From Natronospirillum sp. (GTDB taxonomy: Bacteria > Pseudomonadota > Gammaproteobacteria > Pseudomonadales > Natronospirillaceae), in contig NZ_JAIUMC010000019.1 of NCBI RefSeq assembly GCF_022565775.1, positions 1 through 37,312 of the forward strand: 37,312 bases of DNA. Reading direction: 5' to 3'. A model generated the notes under the pieces. The model was not told where the DNA came from. It saw nothing but the letters and a program-made list of their open reading frames with translations, and did not search any database. Both the position numbers and the translations under genes were made by a program. Positions 8,795-17,429 of this stretch are shown one piece after another. Numbering within the stretch: position 1 is the stretch's first letter; every line of letters starts with the position of its first letter.

Positions 8795-9520
8795 ATGGAT
8801 ACGAACAACCCGGCTACTCATGTTCTGGTCGTCGACGACGACCTGGAAATCACACAGTTGCTGAATGCCTATCTGACCCGCAACCAGTTTCGCGTGTCGG
8901 TGGCACACAACGGCACCCAGATGATGTCCCGCCTGGACCATCACGATGTCGACCTGATCGTGCTCGACATCATGATGCCCGGTGATGACGGGTTTACACT
9001 GTGCCAGAAACTGCGCACCCGGTCCGATATTCCGATCATCATGCTGACCGCCGGGTCCGACGAGACAGACCGCATCATCGGCCTGGAACTGGGCGCTGAC
9101 GACTACATGACCAAACCGTTCAACCCGCGCGAGCTGCTGGCCCGCATCAAGGCGGTGCTGCGCCGGGTGGAAGACCGCAAGCAGCATGGGTTCAACAGGG
9201 CCGAACAGTTGAAGTTCGGCGTCTGGACACTGGATGTCCAGCAACGCCAACTGCATCATGAGCGCGGCGACCGGCTCAGCCTGAATGGCGCCGACTATGA
9301 TCTGTTGCAGATCTTTCTGCAGCACCCCGGGGAGGTTATCAGTCGCGAGTCGCTGTTTCAGCGCCTCAAGGGACGGGAACTCAGCCCCTACGACCGCAGT
9401 ATTGATGTCCAGATCAGTCGACTTCGGCACAAGCTGAATGACGACGGCAAATCACCACAACTGATCAAGACGGTTCGTGGCCAGGGCTACCTGCTGACCG
9501 CCGACGTCGAGGTGCTGTAG
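8795..9520 (+). CDS. gltR: OmpR-family response regulator, GltR type
   Basis: This 241-residue two-component regulator has a receiver domain (residues 8-120) with the acidic pocket DDD at 14-16, phospho-acceptor Asp58 in VLDIMMPG, and the switch Thr and Lys in LTAG and TKPF. A winged-helix DNA-binding domain follows (about 140-238), with SRLRHKLNDD and KTVRGQGYLL. The cognate kinase gene begins one base after its stop. The order regulator, kinase, glucose ABC importer is the one seen for GltR/GtrS in Pseudomonas, where the pair controls glucose uptake in response to periplasmic 2-ketogluconate. By that synteny I call it gltR. The ligand in this organism is inferred, not seen. Confidence 0.88.
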   Translation: MDTNNPATHVLVVDDDLEITQLLNAYLTRNQFRVSVAHNGTQMMSRLDHHDVDLIVLDIMMPGDDGFTLCQKLRTRSDIPIIMLTAGSDETDRIIGLELGADDYMTKPFNPRELLARIKAVLRRVEDRKQHGFNRAEQLKFGVWTLDVQQRQLHHERGDRLSLNGADYDLLQIFLQHPGEVISRESLFQRLKGRELSPYDRSIDVQISRLRHKLNDDGKSPQLIKTVRGQGYLLTADVEVL

Positions 9521-9521
9521 G

Positions 9522-10991
9522 ATGGCTTTGCTCGAGCGCTTGCGGGAACGCGGTCAGGCGGCCGTCTCGTCCCTGTTCGGCAGGCTGCTGGTGGTGGTGG
9601 TGACCTCGGTGATCAGTTCCTTTCTGCTGGCCACGTTTATCTGGATCTATTACATCCAGAGCGGCAAGGAAGCCGACGCGGTATCAAGCGTGCAGGATCT
9701 GGCCACCGCCATGGCCTCGACCGTCACCTACTTCGAAGCGCTGCCGCGGGAATTCCAGCACATCATCATTGACCAGCAGCGCAACCTGGGTGGCAGTCGC
9801 TTCTTTCTGAGCGTCAACACGGAATTTGTCGAGTATGAAGCCATTCGGGAAAACCCGCTGAAACGGCGACTGATCGAAACCTATCAACAGACGTTTCGCG
9901 AGCGGCTCGGGCAGCGGGTTGGCGATATCAGTGTCGACTTTGCCTACCCCAACGCGCTGCGGGTGTTCAATACCGGTGTTCTGTTTTCCGAGCTGCCATC
10001 GCGCTGGGTACAGAACAATCTGGTGATGAACCCGCCCGCCCCCGTGCTGGTGGCGCAGATGCAGATGGAGAACGGCGACTGGCTGTATCTGGCCAGCCTG
10101 ATGCTGCCAGACCCCTATGTCGCCGAAGGCGTCACCCTGTTCACGATGGATCAGGTGATATTCACCGGCATTCTGCTGGTGATTCTGATGATCAGCAGTT
10201 GGTTTATCGTGCGCTGGCTCACCCGACCCATGCGCGTGCTGTCGCACGCCGCCATGGCCCTGGGGCGGGACATTCACCAGAAGCCGGTGCCCGAAACCGG
10301 AACCTTCGAAGTGCGCCAGACGGCCCGCGCCTTCAATATCATGCAGCGACGTATCCTGACCTTTATCGATGACCGTGACCTGCTCTTCTCTGCCATCTCC
10401 CATGATCTGAAGACGCCCATCACGCGCCTGCGTCTGCGTGCCGAACTGCTGGAAGACGATACCGTGCGCGATCGCCTGAACGGCGACCTCAATGAGCTGG
10501 AGCACCTGGTACAGGGCGCGCTTGAACTGGCACGCGGCACCGATATCCATGAACCCGTCACACTCATCCGGCTGCATCCGATGCTGGAGGCGATTCAGGA
10601 AGAGGTCGCCGTGATCGGTCGCACCGTACACCTGGAGGTGAGCCCTGCCGTGGCCTACAACGGCAAATCAATGGCTCTGAAGCGCTGCCTGTCGAACCTG
10701 ATCCACAATGCGGTGTTTTATGGCCGCGAGGCCTGGGTTAGCGTTGAAGATACCGGTGAAGGCGTCACCATCGTGGTGCGCGATGATGGCCCCGGTGTCC
10801 CGGAAGACAAGCTCGACCAGATTTTTGACCCGTTCGTTCGTCTTGAGGGTTCACGCAACCGGCATACCGGCGGTACCGGCCTGGGCATGACCATTGCGCG
10901 CAACATTGTGCACAGTCACGGTGGTGAAATCAGCGTGCGCAATGCCATGGGCCATGGGCTCGAGGTCACCATCGAATTGCCCCATGAGTAG
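9522..10991 (+). CDS. gtrS: sensor histidine kinase, GtrS type
   Basis: This 489-residue inner-membrane histidine kinase has transmembrane helix 1 at about residues 21-45, a periplasmic sensing region to about 205, and helix 2 at about 212-231. A HAMP linker (RWLTRPMRVLSHAAMAL) leads to the phospho-acceptor His294 in FSAISHDLKTPITRLRLRAE. The ATPase domain shows the N box NLIHNAVFYG, G1 DDGPGVP and G2 GGTGLGMTIA. It begins one base past the regulator gene, so the pair is one transcript. The neighbouring glucose-type importer and synteny with Pseudomonas GtrS suggest that it senses a sugar acid in the periplasm. The specific ligand is inference. Confidence 0.87.
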   Translation: MALLERLRERGQAAVSSLFGRLLVVVVTSVISSFLLATFIWIYYIQSGKEADAVSSVQDLATAMASTVTYFEALPREFQHIIIDQQRNLGGSRFFLSVNTEFVEYEAIRENPLKRRLIETYQQTFRERLGQRVGDISVDFAYPNALRVFNTGVLFSELPSRWVQNNLVMNPPAPVLVAQMQMENGDWLYLASLMLPDPYVAEGVTLFTMDQVIFTGILLVILMISSWFIVRWLTRPMRVLSHAAMALGRDIHQKPVPETGTFEVRQTARAFNIMQRRILTFIDDRDLLFSAISHDLKTPITRLRLRAELLEDDTVRDRLNGDLNELEHLVQGALELARGTDIHEPVTLIRLHPMLEAIQEEVAVIGRTVHLEVSPAVAYNGKSMALKRCLSNLIHNAVFYGREAWVSVEDTGEGVTIVVRDDGPGVPEDKLDQIFDPFVRLEGSRNRHTGGTGLGMTIARNIVHSHGGEISVRNAMGHGLEVTIELPHE

Positions 10992-11337
10992 CGGGCACCG
11001 GGCTGAACCAGTGTGTCGACAGGCTGCCCAGTGTTACTGCCGGCGACTTTTGTAACAGGCTTGTTACAGAATAATCGGGCGCCACGCCTGACGCCCTGCG
11101 ATGGCGCCATGAAGGCGCCTTGCCGCCAACCAACGGGCCTGCCAACGTTACACTACGTTGCGCTTGCTTACGTGTATTCCCGGCACGAGCCGCCTAGATT
11201 CTAGGCATCGCATCAGGTAGCCGACTTTCAGCCTCCTGGCGTGGCGGGCCTGACCCGCAGGCAGGGTATCCCTTGGAGTGCAACCCTCAGGGACTCTGCA
11301 GCTCAAACGACAACAACAATGATGCTGAGGAAAGACC
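10992..11337. other. gene-free control region before gtsA
   Basis: These 346 bases carry no convincing gene. They hold an 18-bp palindrome (11051-11068), a GGCGCC-ATGAA-GGCGCC hairpin (11103-11119) with only two T after it, and a 13-bp palindrome CCTAGATTCTAGG (11193-11205). The gtsA ribosome-binding site GAGGAAAG lies just before the ATG. I could not pick out a confident sigma-70 promoter. The region probably both ends the gltR-gtrS message and starts the gts operon. Confidence 0.6.
11051..11068. promoter_or_regulatory. 18-bp perfect palindrome, candidate operator of the gts operon
   Basis: The sequence TGTAACA-GGCT-TGTTACA is a perfect seven-base inverted repeat with a four-base centre, placed 270 bases before the gtsA start and 60 bases after gtrS. 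Candidate binders are GltR or a sugar-acid repressor such as HexR. The HexR operator I recall has the two halves closer together, so the assignment is open. Confidence 0.45.
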
Positions 11338-12591
11338 ATGAAATTCAGAAAATCTCTTCTGGGCGCCGCTATTGCCGGCACCCTGGCAAGCTCTTCCATG
11401 GCCGGTGAAGTTGAAGTATTGCACTGGTGGACCTCCGGTGGTGAGGCCGCAGCCATCGCCGTACTGCGCGACATGGTAGAGGACGAAGGCCACACCTGGA
11501 CCGACTTCTCCGTCGCCGGCGGTGCCGGTGAAAATGCCATGACCGTGCTGCGCGCCCGCGCTGTATCCGGCAACCCGCCGGCCTCTGCCCAGATCAAGGG
11601 CCTGGAAATCCAGGAATGGGGTGATCTCGGATTCCTCGCCAGCCTGGACTCAGTGGCCGCCGCAGATGGCTGGGATGACTTCCTGCCGGAAGAAGTGGCC
11701 AGCGTAATGAAATACGACGGTCAATACGTCGCGGTACCGGTCAATGTGCACCGGGTCAACTGGATGTGGGCCAACCCTGAAGTGCTCGAGAGCGCCGGTG
11801 TATCCGCGCCGACCACGCTGGACGAGCTGTGGGAAGTGGCTGATCAGTTGCAGGCTGCGGGTTACACCCCGATCGCCCACGGCGGTCAGGCCTGGCAGGA
11901 CGCCACCACCTTTGAAAACTTTGTATTGGCCACCGGTGGTCCGGAGCTGTTCAGCAGAGCCTTTGTCGATCACGATGAAGATGCGCTGACCAGCGATGCC
12001 ATGAAAGAAGCCTTCACCCACCTGCGCCGCATCACCGACTATATTGACGAGGGTGCACCGGGTCGGGACTGGGATCAGGCCACGGCCATGGTCATTCGTG
12101 GTGAAGCCGGTATTCAGTTCATGGGCGACTGGGCCAAAGGTGAGTTCACCGCGGCCGGCCTGACTGCAGGCGAAGACTATCTGTGTGTTGCCTTCCCGGG
12201 CACCGACGGCATGTTCACCCACAATGTCGACTCTCTGGCCATGTTCACGCAGCGTGATTCGGCCAACCAGGAAGCTCAGGCCACCATGGCCAGCCTGGTG
12301 CTGTCGACCGAGTTCCAGGAAACCTTCAACCAGAACAAGGGCTCTATCCCGGTCCGTCTGGACCACGACATGAGCACCTTTGACGAGTGTGCCCAGGCGT
12401 CCATGGACACCTTTGTGGCCACCTCGCAGGCAGGTGAAGGCCTGGTGCCCTCCATGGCGCATGGCATGTCTACAACTTCATCGGTACAGGGTGCCATCTA
12501 TGATGTTGTGACTGCCTTCTTCAACAGCACGTCAATGACCGAAGATCAGGCTGTCAGCCGTCTGGCGTCAGCGGTTCGCGCGGCCCAGTAA
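11338..12591 (+). CDS. gtsA: glucose-type ABC transporter substrate-binding protein
   Basis: This 417-residue periplasmic sugar-binding protein is of the family 1 extracellular solute-binding type. The signal peptide MKFRKSLLGAAIAGTLASS is followed by a cleavage site near SMA-GE (residue 22-23). The mature N-terminus EVEVLHWWTSGGEAAA is typical of the glucose/mannose-binding GtsA/GltB group, as are WMWANPEVLE and the Trp- and Asp-rich pocket region QFMGDWAKGEF. It captures glucose, and perhaps mannose, in the periplasm for the gtsBC permease. It is first in the operon, with a strong GAGGAAAG ribosome site. It is separated from the permease genes by three hairpins, which probably keep this subunit in excess. 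Function comes from family and synteny. Confidence 0.9.
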   Translation: MKFRKSLLGAAIAGTLASSSMAGEVEVLHWWTSGGEAAAIAVLRDMVEDEGHTWTDFSVAGGAGENAMTVLRARAVSGNPPASAQIKGLEIQEWGDLGFLASLDSVAAADGWDDFLPEEVASVMKYDGQYVAVPVNVHRVNWMWANPEVLESAGVSAPTTLDELWEVADQLQAAGYTPIAHGGQAWQDATTFENFVLATGGPELFSRAFVDHDEDALTSDAMKEAFTHLRRITDYIDEGAPGRDWDQATAMVIRGEAGIQFMGDWAKGEFTAAGLTAGEDYLCVAFPGTDGMFTHNVDSLAMFTQRDSANQEAQATMASLVLSTEFQETFNQNKGSIPVRLDHDMSTFDECAQASMDTFVATSQAGEGLVPSMAHGMSTTSSVQGAIYDVVTAFFNSTSMTEDQAVSRLASAVRAAQ

Positions 12592-12605
12592 GGTCTGTGC
12601 GCACC

Positions 12606-12707
12606 CGCCAGAGTCCAAGTCAGGCTCTGGCGCTGGCAGCAGGTGGCTCGCCCACCTGCTCGTACTACCCGGCATGACGGCTTTGTAGCACTATAAGCCG
12701 TCATGCC
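12606..12707 (+). other. three consecutive hairpins between gtsA and gtsB
   Basis: Three perfect stems follow each other: CGCCAGAG/CTCTGGCG (12606-12632, 8 bp), AGCAGGTGG/CCACCTGCT (12638-12660, 9 bp) and GGCATGACGGCTT/AAGCCGTCATGCC (12671-12707, 13 bp). None is followed by a run of T, so they are not simple terminators. By analogy with other binding-protein operons they probably block 3' exonucleases or attenuate read-through, which raises the ratio of GtsA to the membrane subunits. Confidence 0.7.
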
Positions 12708-12728
12708 CAGCTTCTTCTGGAACCTGTT

Positions 12729-13670
12729 ATGACCCAGTCCGTATCCACACCTGAACCTGTGCGGACGGTGCGCAAAGTGCGCAAGCCGTCGCTCGGGGAT
12801 CGACTCGCTGAGCAGATCCCCCGCCTGGTGGTTTCACCGACCCTGCTGATTGCAGTGGTCTTTATCTATGGCTTTATGCTGTGGACCCTGGTGCTGTCGT
12901 TCTCGAATTCTCGCATTCTGCCCAGCTATGGCTTTATCGGTCTGCAGAACTATGAGCGCCTGTTCGGCAATGAACGCTGGACGGTGGCGATCACAAACCT
13001 GGCCATCTATGGTGTTCTGTTTGTCGTGATCTGCCTCGCCATCGGGCTGCTGCTGGCCATATTGCTGGACCAGAAAATCCGCGCCGAAGGCTTTCTGCGC
13101 ACCGTTTATCTGTACCCGATGGCACTGTCCTTCATCGTCACCGGTACCGTGTGGAAGTGGCTGCTCAACCCAACCGTGGGGATTCAGCGCTTCGTGCGCG
13201 AACTGGGCTTTGAAGATTTCCGCTTCGATTGGCTGGTCAATTCGGACATGTCGATCTACACCATTGTGATCGCGGCGGTCTGGCAATCCTCCGGTTTTGT
13301 CATGGCCCTGTTTCTGGCTGGCCTGCGCGGCGTCGATGACAGCATCATCAAGGCGGCGCAGATTGATGGCGCCTCGCGCATCACCATCTACACGCGCATC
13401 ATCATCCCGAGCCTGCGGCCGGTATTTTTCAGCGCCATCATCATGCTGTCCCACATTGCCATCAAGTCGTTCGACCTGGCACTGGCACTGACGGGTGGCG
13501 GCCCCGGATTCAGTTCCGACCTGCCGGCCATCTTCATGTACCAGTTCTCGTTCACCCGCGGCCAGATGGGCGTGGGGGCCGCGTCGGCGATCATCATGCT
13601 GATGGGTGTCATGGCCATTCTGATTCCCTATCTGTACTCCGAACTGAGGGTGAAGAAAGATGACCGTTAA
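12729..13670 (+). CDS. gtsB: sugar ABC transporter permease, GtsB type
   Basis: This 313-residue inner-membrane permease is of the MalF-like binding-protein-dependent class with six predicted transmembrane helices. The first spans about residues 34-57 and the second about 90-113. The cytoplasmic EAA loop that docks the ATPase is visible as KAAQIDGASRITIYTRIIIPSLRP near residue 218. It forms the channel with GtsC for glucose-type sugars. It starts after the hairpin region downstream of gtsA and overlaps gtsC by 11 bases, so the two permeases are coupled. A charged N-terminal cytoplasmic tail of about 30 residues precedes helix 1. Confidence 0.9.
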   Translation: MTQSVSTPEPVRTVRKVRKPSLGDRLAEQIPRLVVSPTLLIAVVFIYGFMLWTLVLSFSNSRILPSYGFIGLQNYERLFGNERWTVAITNLAIYGVLFVVICLAIGLLLAILLDQKIRAEGFLRTVYLYPMALSFIVTGTVWKWLLNPTVGIQRFVRELGFEDFRFDWLVNSDMSIYTIVIAAVWQSSGFVMALFLAGLRGVDDSIIKAAQIDGASRITIYTRIIIPSLRPVFFSAIIMLSHIAIKSFDLALALTGGGPGFSSDLPAIFMYQFSFTRGQMGVGAASAIIMLMGVMAILIPYLYSELRVKKDDR

Positions 13671-14541
13671 ACATTCTGAACGCCGCTATTCGGAGGTGAC
13701 AGGGCGCGCCGTTCTGTACGCCATCCTGATCATCGTGGCCATCTACTACCTGATTCCGCTGGCGATCATGATCAGCACGTCGTTCCGCGATATGAATGAT
13801 ATCCGGTTTGGCCACCTGATCGACCTGCCGTCCAGCCTGAGTCTCGAGGCGTGGCGCATGGCCTGGAGTGAAGTGCAAATCGGTGCCCGGCGCCAGTTGG
13901 GTCTGCGGCCCTACTTCATCAATTCACTGCTGATCACCATTCCGGCGGTGACCATCTCGGTGATTGTGGGCGCGCTGAACGGCTATGTGCTCAGTTTCTG
14001 GCGCTTCAAGGGCTCCAATATCTTCTTCGCACTGCTGCTGTTCGGCTGCTTTCTGCCGTTCCAGGCCATCCTGCTGCCGCAGGCGACTGTGCTGGGCAAG
14101 ATAGGCCTGAGCGGCACCATTCCCGGCCTGATACTGACCCATGTGGTTTACGGTGTGGCCTTTACTACCCTGTTCTACCGCAACTACTACGTCAGCCTGC
14201 CCGGTGAACTGGTAAAGGCTGCGCAACTGGACGGCGCCGGCTTCTGGCGTATTTTCTGGCGCATCATTCTGCCCTTGTCGACACCCATTACCGTGGTGGC
14301 GGTAATCTGGCAGTTCACCCAGATCTGGAATGACTTCCTGTTCGGTGTGGCCTTCTCGTCGCCACGCTCGCAGCCGGTCACCGTAGGTCTGAACAACATG
14401 GTGAACAGCTCCACCGGTGAGGTGCGGTACAACGTTGACATGGCAGGGGCCATCATTGCTGCCCTGCCCACCCTGGCGGTCTACATCATCGCCGGCAAGT
14501 ATTTCGTCCGCGGCCTGACCGCAGGCTCGGTCAAAGGTTAG
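13660..14541 (+). CDS. gtsC: sugar ABC transporter permease, GtsC type
   Basis: This 293-residue MalG-like inner-membrane permease partners GtsB. Hydrophobic helices are evident at about residues 15-37, 88-112, 122-146, 155-175, 215-235 and 265-285. The EAA loop reads VKAAQLDGAGFWRIFWRIILPLSTP (about 187-211). It overlaps gtsB by 11 bases and is followed 13 bases later by gtsD, which has a GAGGAAAA ribosome site. Nothing is unusual. The substrate is taken from the operon context. Confidence 0.9.
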   Translation: MTVKHSERRYSEVTGRAVLYAILIIVAIYYLIPLAIMISTSFRDMNDIRFGHLIDLPSSLSLEAWRMAWSEVQIGARRQLGLRPYFINSLLITIPAVTISVIVGALNGYVLSFWRFKGSNIFFALLLFGCFLPFQAILLPQATVLGKIGLSGTIPGLILTHVVYGVAFTTLFYRNYYVSLPGELVKAAQLDGAGFWRIFWRIILPLSTPITVVAVIWQFTQIWNDFLFGVAFSSPRSQPVTVGLNNMVNSSTGEVRYNVDMAGAIIAALPTLAVYIIAGKYFVRGLTAGSVKG

Positions 14542-14554
14542 AGGAAAACAACAA

Positions 14555-15667
14555 ATGGCCAATCTCCATATTGATAACGTGCACAAGTCCTTTGGCGATA
14601 CGCATATCCTCAAGGGCATCAACATGGACATCGCCGATGGCGAGTTCATCATCCTGGTCGGCCCGTCCGGCTGCGGCAAATCCACGCTGATGAACTGCAT
14701 CGCAGGGCTGGAACAGGCCACTACCGGGCGCATCATCATCGAGGACGAGGATGTCACCGAGGCCATGCCCAAGGACCGGGACATCGCCATGGTGTTCCAG
14801 TCCTATGCGCTGTATCCGAACATGAACGTCTGGAAAAACATCGCCTTCGGCCTCGAAATCCGCAAGATGCCCAAGGACGAAATCGCCAGCACAGTGGAGC
14901 GGGTGGCTGATCTGCTGCAGATCCGGCCGCTGCTCAAGCGCAAGCCGAGCCAGTTGTCTGGCGGCCAGCGCCAGCGTGTGGCCATGGGGCGTGCTCTGGC
15001 CAGGGACCCGAAGATCTTTCTGTTCGATGAACCCCTGTCCAATCTTGATGCCAAACTGCGTGTCGAGATGCGTACCGAAATCAAAAAGCTGCATCAGCGC
15101 CTGAAAACGACTATTGTCTATGTAACCCATGACCAGATTGAAGCCATGACGCTGGCCAATCGCATCGCGGTCATGAAAGACGGCATGATTCAGCAGTTCG
15201 GTTCGCCGCAGGAAGTGTACGACGAACCGGTGAACCTGTTTGTCGCCGGGTTCATGGGGTCACCTTCGATGAACTTCATCCGTTGCAAGGTGATGGAGCA
15301 TCAGGGCGAGGCCCATATTCGCATGGAAGTGGATGGCAAGGATTACAATCTGCCTATTCCCAAACAGGAGCAGGCGGTTCGCCAGCGCATCGGCCAGACC
15401 GTGATTCTGGGCATTCGCCCTGAGCAGATCACGCATGTGATTCCCCAGCAGGATGCCGGGCCCAACATGGCCAGTGTTGATGGCAAGATTATTGTGACCG
15501 AACCGACCGGGGCCGATACACTGACCCTGATCCGCATGAACGACCAGGAGGTCAACTGTCGGGTGCACCCCAGGGAAGCCAAAGAGCCCGGGGAGACGAT
15601 GACGTTCATGATCAACATGGACAAGGCGATTTTCTTCGATCCGGAAACAGAAGACCGGATTATCTGA
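14555..15667 (+). CDS. gtsD: sugar ABC transporter ATP-binding protein, MalK/UgpC type
   Basis: This 370-residue ATPase energises the gtsABC importer from the cytoplasmic face. All catalytic motifs are intact: Walker A GPSGCGKST (about residues 37-45), Q-loop FQSYALYP, signature LSGGQRQRVAMG (about 134), Walker B FLFDEPLSNLD and switch His in YVTHDQIEAM (about 193). A C-terminal OB-type regulatory domain runs from about 240 to the end (ILGIRPEQI). It is the last gene of the operon and a strong terminator follows. It makes a useful internal contrast to the two degenerate ATPases of the second importer in this window. Confidence 0.93.
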   Translation: MANLHIDNVHKSFGDTHILKGINMDIADGEFIILVGPSGCGKSTLMNCIAGLEQATTGRIIIEDEDVTEAMPKDRDIAMVFQSYALYPNMNVWKNIAFGLEIRKMPKDEIASTVERVADLLQIRPLLKRKPSQLSGGQRQRVAMGRALARDPKIFLFDEPLSNLDAKLRVEMRTEIKKLHQRLKTTIVYVTHDQIEAMTLANRIAVMKDGMIQQFGSPQEVYDEPVNLFVAGFMGSPSMNFIRCKVMEHQGEAHIRMEVDGKDYNLPIPKQEQAVRQRIGQTVILGIRPEQITHVIPQQDAGPNMASVDGKIIVTEPTGADTLTLIRMNDQEVNCRVHPREAKEPGETMTFMINMDKAIFFDPETEDRII

Positions 15668-15692
15668 TTGCGTTGCTGCGTGTGTGAATTAT

Positions 15693-15718
15693 GGGTGGCC
15701 ACTGGCCACCCTTTTTTT
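15693..15718 (+). terminator. Rho-independent terminator of the gts operon
   Basis: GGGTGGCC and GGCCACCC form an eight-pair stem over the loop ACT, followed directly by seven T, 26 bases after the gtsD stop. There is no T run on the other side, so it acts for the plus-strand operon. Confidence 0.93.
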
Positions 15719-15728
15719 GTGCCACAGT

Positions 15729-16457
15729 TCAGTAGCGCCGCCGGGGCCCCTGATAATCCTGCCGCATCAGGTTGAACGGCGGCTGTCGCCCGACCAGGGA
15801 TTCGATCAGGGCCAACTCTTCATCCGTATGATTGATAAAGGGCGCCTCGATGATCAGCCGGCCGTTGTCCGGCTCGCGGAGTACATAACGGGACTCATGG
15901 TAACGCGCGGCGACGCGCTCGCGCTGCTCCGGACGCGCCAGAGCGGACAGATCGGTCAGGCCGTAGCAGGTGCAGATATAGCTGCGGTCCTCATCGGACT
16001 CTGCATAGAGGCCGGTGCCGCGGATGCCGATGGAGGCCGTGCTGGTCATCATCTGCAGCTCGGCATCATCGGCGCGATGACCAAACACACTGAGCACCTT
16101 GCCCTTCACCAGACGCAACCCGGTGGCCAGCAAGCCTTCACGTTCCAGTTGCAGTTCCGAATTTTCGCGCAGGATATAGGCATCCCGCTCAACCACAAAG
16201 ATGATGGTGCTGTTGCTGCCGGTAACGACCAGGCTGTCGGGGGTAATCTCGGTGTCCATGTCGGCGCGCTGACCATCCACAGTCACCTCACCCTGCAGTT
16301 CATAGACCGACTGGCCAGGCGGCAAACTGTCGGGCACGCGCCCCAGCAACTGAGCTTGGGCCCGGTTGCCCAACAAGGTGCCGGTACTGGTGCTGGCCAG
16401 AACCGACCAGAGACTGAATTGCAGCGAGCGCTGCAGAAACTGGCGGCGATTGTCCAT
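15729..16457 (-). CDS. FecR-domain protein with Tat-like signal
   Basis: This 242-residue exported protein has an N-terminus DNRRQFLQRSLQFSLW, a twin-arginine-type signal (RRxFL) ending near AQAQ at about residue 33. The mature part is a FecR domain: QGEVTVDG, then a beta-rich stretch with VKGKVLSVFGHR and STASIGIRGTGLYAE, typical of stand-alone periplasmic FecR proteins. A CTCYG motif (Cys-x-Cys) lies near residue 147. I start at the ATG at 16457, preceded by AGGAGA at seven bases; a GTG six codons upstream is less likely. There is no sigma factor or TonB receptor beside it, so this is not a classical iron signalling set. The gene is divergent from a secreted, possibly barrel-forming protein. 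The function is unknown. Confidence 0.75.
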   Translation of the reverse strand: MDNRRQFLQRSLQFSLWSVLASTSTGTLLGNRAQAQLLGRVPDSLPPGQSVYELQGEVTVDGQRADMDTEITPDSLVVTGSNSTIIFVVERDAYILRENSELQLEREGLLATGLRLVKGKVLSVFGHRADDAELQMMTSTASIGIRGTGLYAESDEDRSYICTCYGLTDLSALARPEQRERVAARYHESRYVLREPDNGRLIIEAPFINHTDEELALIESLVGRQPPFNLMRQDYQGPRRRY

Positions 16458-16528
16458 GAGCGGTCTCCTGTGCACCGGACGTTCGGTTACTATACACTAT
16501 ACTGACGATGGGCAAAGGGAGAACCCTG

Positions 16529-17407
16529 ATGACCCCCAGTAACCTGATTCGTACCGGCCTGTTCTATTGCGCGGCAATGCTGGCACTGCCCGTGTCGGCC
16601 CTCGACTATCACTTGGGCATCGGTGTCGACGACAATCCGATGCTCAGCCGCAACAGCACGCTCGACCGCCCCGTGGTCACCCTCAGCGCCAGCCTCTTCG
16701 ACAGTGAATTCTTCGAGCAGAGCCAGAGCACCGGCTATTCGATTGAGCGGGCACTTGATGTCGAGTATATCGAGACGACGCCCAGCCTGAGCAGTGTGAG
16801 TGCGGAGCTGGGGTTCACCCAGTACTGGCAGCCTTCGCCGGGCTACAGTGCGCCCTGGTACCAGTTGTCACTGAGCGGAGCTCCGCAACTGGTGCTCAAC
16901 GACCAACGCAACCGGGTCAGCTTTGACGCCCGACTGAGCCGGCATCAGCGGCTCACCGACCGGGTTGGCCTGGAAACGGGAGTGCTCGGGCACTACAGTG
17001 TGGCACCGGAACGGGTGATGCAGAATGCGCGCTGGGGTATCGACAGCCAACTGGGTTATGAGAGGCGTCTGCCCGGTTTGCGCGGCTGGCGGGGTCTGTA
17101 TCTGCATGGCAGCGTGATGAGTGGTCAGTTTATCAGTGCACGCAGCTATAACCCGAGCAGCGTCGATGCTGATGAAAAGTTCAGGGATCGCGGGCTGCGC
17201 AGGGATCTGGACGGCTACTGGTGGCTGTATCGCACCAGCGGTCAGGCCTACAGCCTGACTGTGAACTCGCGCTTCCAGTGGAGCTCACGCACAGCGGTGG
17301 ATCTGTTCGCCCAGGCAACCCAACTTGATAGCGACATTGCCGACTATACGCGGTTGAGCGCCGGCATCACCTTCAGCAGTCGGCTGATCGACCGCAAGCC
17401 GCAATAG
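16529..17407 (+). CDS. secreted protein, possible outer-membrane beta-barrel
   Basis: I do not recognise this 292-residue protein. A signal peptide (LIRTGLFYCAAMLALPVSA) ends at about residue 24, and the mature chain starts LDYHLGIGVDDNP. The rest is rich in aromatic and polar residues in alternating patterns such as LYLHGSVMSGQF, YSLTVNSRFQW and TRLSAGITFSS, which suggests amphipathic strands of an outer-membrane barrel. It has no internal hydrophobic helix. The ATG at 16529 has AGGGAG seven bases before it and is preferred over one seven codons upstream. It diverges from the FecR-domain gene across about 70 bases, which suggests a functional pair. The barrel reading is inference from composition. 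Confidence 0.6.
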   Translation: MTPSNLIRTGLFYCAAMLALPVSALDYHLGIGVDDNPMLSRNSTLDRPVVTLSASLFDSEFFEQSQSTGYSIERALDVEYIETTPSLSSVSAELGFTQYWQPSPGYSAPWYQLSLSGAPQLVLNDQRNRVSFDARLSRHQRLTDRVGLETGVLGHYSVAPERVMQNARWGIDSQLGYERRLPGLRGWRGLYLHGSVMSGQFISARSYNPSSVDADEKFRDRGLRRDLDGYWWLYRTSGQAYSLTVNSRFQWSSRTAVDLFAQATQLDSDIADYTRLSAGITFSSRLIDRKPQ

Positions 17408-17429
17408 TGTCGAATTAACCCGCTAGCAA

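Noticed and set aside
11103..11119. GGCGCC-ATGAA-GGCGCC hairpin as terminator of gltR-gtrS
   Set aside because: Only two T follow the stem, so it is not a convincing Rho-independent terminator. It is mentioned only in the control-region entry.
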